Positions 62,761 to 64,000 of a stretch of DNA of 64,000 bases are shown here, piece by piece. Numbering within the stretch: the stretch's first letter is position 1; each line of letters starts with the position of its first letter. The position numbers and the translations under genes were made by a program. Origin of the DNA: Dechloromonas hankyongensis (GTDB lineage: Bacteria > Pseudomonadota > Gammaproteobacteria > Burkholderiales > Rhodocyclaceae). The stretch lies in assembly GCF_022012295.1 (NCBI RefSeq), contig NZ_JAKLTN010000002.1:1-64000 (forward strand). The letters run 5' to 3'. The notes under the pieces were generated by a model, which was given only the letters and a program-made list of their open reading frames with translations, had not been told where the DNA came from and searched no databases.

Positions 62761-64000
62761 ATGGACCAATTCGCCAAAGAAACATTGCCGATCAGCCTCG
62801 AAGACGAGATGCGGCGTTCCTATCTCGATTACGCGATGAGCGTGATCGTCGGCCGGGCGCTGCCGGATGCGCGCGACGGCCTGAAGCCGGTGCATCGCCG
62901 CGTGCTGTACGCGATGCACGAGCTGAACAACGACTGGAACAAGGCGTACAAGAAGTCGGCCCGTATCGTTGGCGACGTGATCGGTAAGTACCACCCGCAC
63001 GGCGATACCGCGGTGTACGACACCATCGTCCGCATGGCGCAGGATTTCTCGCTGCGCTACATGCTGGTCGACGGCCAGGGCAACTTCGGATCGGTCGACG
63101 GCGACAACGCCGCCGCCATGCGTTACACCGAAGTGCGCATGGCCAAGATCGGCCATCAACTGCTGGAAGACCTGGACAAGGAAACGGTCGATTTCGGGCC
63201 CAACTACGACGGTTCAGAGCAGGAGCCGCTGGTCATGCCGGCGCGCATTCCGAACCTGTTGATCAACGGTTCGTCGGGTATCGCGGTCGGCATGGCGACC
63301 AATATTCCGCCGCACAACCTGAACGAAGTCATTGCCGGCTGCCTGGCCCTGCTGGAAAACCCGGCCATCAGCATCGAGGACCTGATCCGCTTCATCCCGG
63401 CGCCGGACTTTCCGACCGCCGGCCTGATCTACGGCGTGATGGGCGTGCGCGAGGGTTATCAGACAGGTCGCGGCCGCGTCGTGATGCGCGCCCGCACCCA
63501 TTTCGAGGACATCGGCAAGGGCGATCGCCAGGCGCTGATCGTCGACGAAATCCCGTATCAGGTGAACAAGAAGTCGCTGATCGAGAAGATTGCCGAGCTG
63601 GTCAACGAGAAGAAGATCGAAGGCATCTCGGATATCCGCGACGAGTCCGACAAGTCGGGCATGCGTATCGTCATCGAACTGAAGCGCGGCGAGGTCGGCG
63701 AGGTCATCCTCAACAACCTGTACAAGCAGACGCAATTGCAGGATACCTTCGGCATGAACATGGTGGCACTGGTCGACGGCCAGCCGCGCCTGCTCAACCT
63801 GAAGCAGATGCTCGAATGCTTCCTGTCGCATCGCCGCGAAGTGGTGACCCGGCGCACCGTCTACGAACTGCGCAAGGCGCGCGAACGCGGCCACATCCTC
63901 GAAGGCCTGGCCGTCGCGCTGTCCAACGTCGATGAAATCATCACCCTGATCAAGGCGGCGCCGACGCCGCCGGACGCCAAGCGCAGCCTGATGGAGCGCA
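62761..64000 (+). CDS. gyrA: DNA gyrase subunit A (5' part)
   Basis: DNA-cleaving subunit of gyrase; the gene runs off the window, with 413 codons visible. The catalytic tyrosine is Y122 ([11 protein letters not shown]). The quinolone-determining region reads [10 protein letters not shown], with Thr at position 83 and Asp at 87 in E. coli numbering. Thr83 is a natural variant in several genera. The start ATG at 62761 gives the normal MDQFAKE N-terminus. Confidence 0.97.
   Translation, partial: MDQFAKETLPISLEDEMRRSYLDYAMSVIVGRALPDARDGLKPVHRRVLYAMHELNNDWNKAYKKSARIVGDVIGKYHPHGDTAVYDTIVRMAQDFSLRYMLVDGQGNFGSVDGDNAAAMRYTEVRMAKIGHQLLEDLDKETVDFGPNYDGSEQEPLVMPARIPNLLINGSSGIAVGMATNIPPHNLNEVIAGCLALLENPAISIEDLIRFIPAPDFPTAGLIYGVMGVREGYQTGRGRVVMRARTHFEDIGKGDRQALIVDEIPYQVNKKSLIEKIAELVNEKKIEGISDIRDESDKSGMRIVIELKRGEVGEVILNNLYKQTQLQDTFGMNMVALVDGQPRLLNLKQMLECFLSHRREVVTRRTVYELRKARERGHILEGLAVALSNVDEIITLIKAAPTPPDAKRSLMER

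Overview
The window is GC-rich chromosomal DNA packed with genes on both strands. Nearly all of it is housekeeping or central metabolism. The gene content suggests a betaproteobacterium, most likely of the Rhodocyclales (Dechloromonas/Azospira-like): an rnfABCDGE operon near nth, an aat-bpt pair, rpsF-priB-rpsR-rplI-dnaB, and an mtaD/ubiG/gph block divergent from gyrA. The taxonomic placement is inferred from gene content; no rRNA is present. I found no tRNA, rRNA, CRISPR array, insertion sequence, prophage or integrase.

Layout. 1-9.6 kb: htpG behind a textbook sigma-32 promoter, a YgjP-type metallopeptidase, an MFS carrier with a small DUF3820 protein, a solitary GspE/PilB-type ATPase, the nth-FIST-DUF1841 operon, and a diguanylate cyclase whose two PAS units are an exact 432-bp tandem duplication. 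9.6-17 kb (minus strand): a divergent RlmN/Cfr-type radical SAM enzyme, the complete rnfABCDGE operon and pyrD. 17.2-23 kb (plus strand): a five-gene, tightly packed cluster of TolC-like channel, MacA-like adaptor, separate MacB-like ATPase and permease, and a flavocytochrome-c sulfide-dehydrogenase-type flavoprotein. 23-29.6 kb: a secreted ankyrin/DUF411 pair, acylphosphatase, a MaoC protein, and a long minus-strand operon (FbpC-like ATPase, aat, bpt, MliC-YbaY fusion, secreted hypothetical, CapA-like).

29.7-43.4 kb: esterase, Fe3+-type ABC permease, ankyrin and NlpC/P60 proteins, acryloyl-CoA-reductase-like yhdH, a response regulator with a dead GGDEF domain, prpE, then ppx coupled to a four-gene MCE (Mla-like) lipid transport system. 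43.4-49.5 kb: a TetR regulator with two operator-like palindromes divergent from etfBA, followed by a CbiM-like membrane protein, a FimV-like protein and an acyl-CoA dehydrogenase. 49.5-53.8 kb: rpsF-priB-rpsR-rplI, dnaB, and a transglutaminase-fold protein. 53.9-64 kb: phoH-type gene, bcp-type peroxiredoxin, a peptide-binding lipoprotein coupled to a methyltransferase, gph/mupP-ubiG, an OmpA-family protein, mtaD, and the 5' part of gyrA running off the window.

Functional themes are membrane energy conservation (Rnf, ETF, acyl-CoA dehydrogenase, PrpE), envelope maintenance (Mla-like system, OmpA, NlpC, MliC-YbaY, MupP candidate), and translation/replication. I see no obvious new defence or mobile system. 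The best candidates for novelty are the efflux/flavoprotein cluster, the ankyrin-DUF411 pair, the TetR-ETF control region, a CTG-initiated priB, and several enzymes that lack a key catalytic residue.
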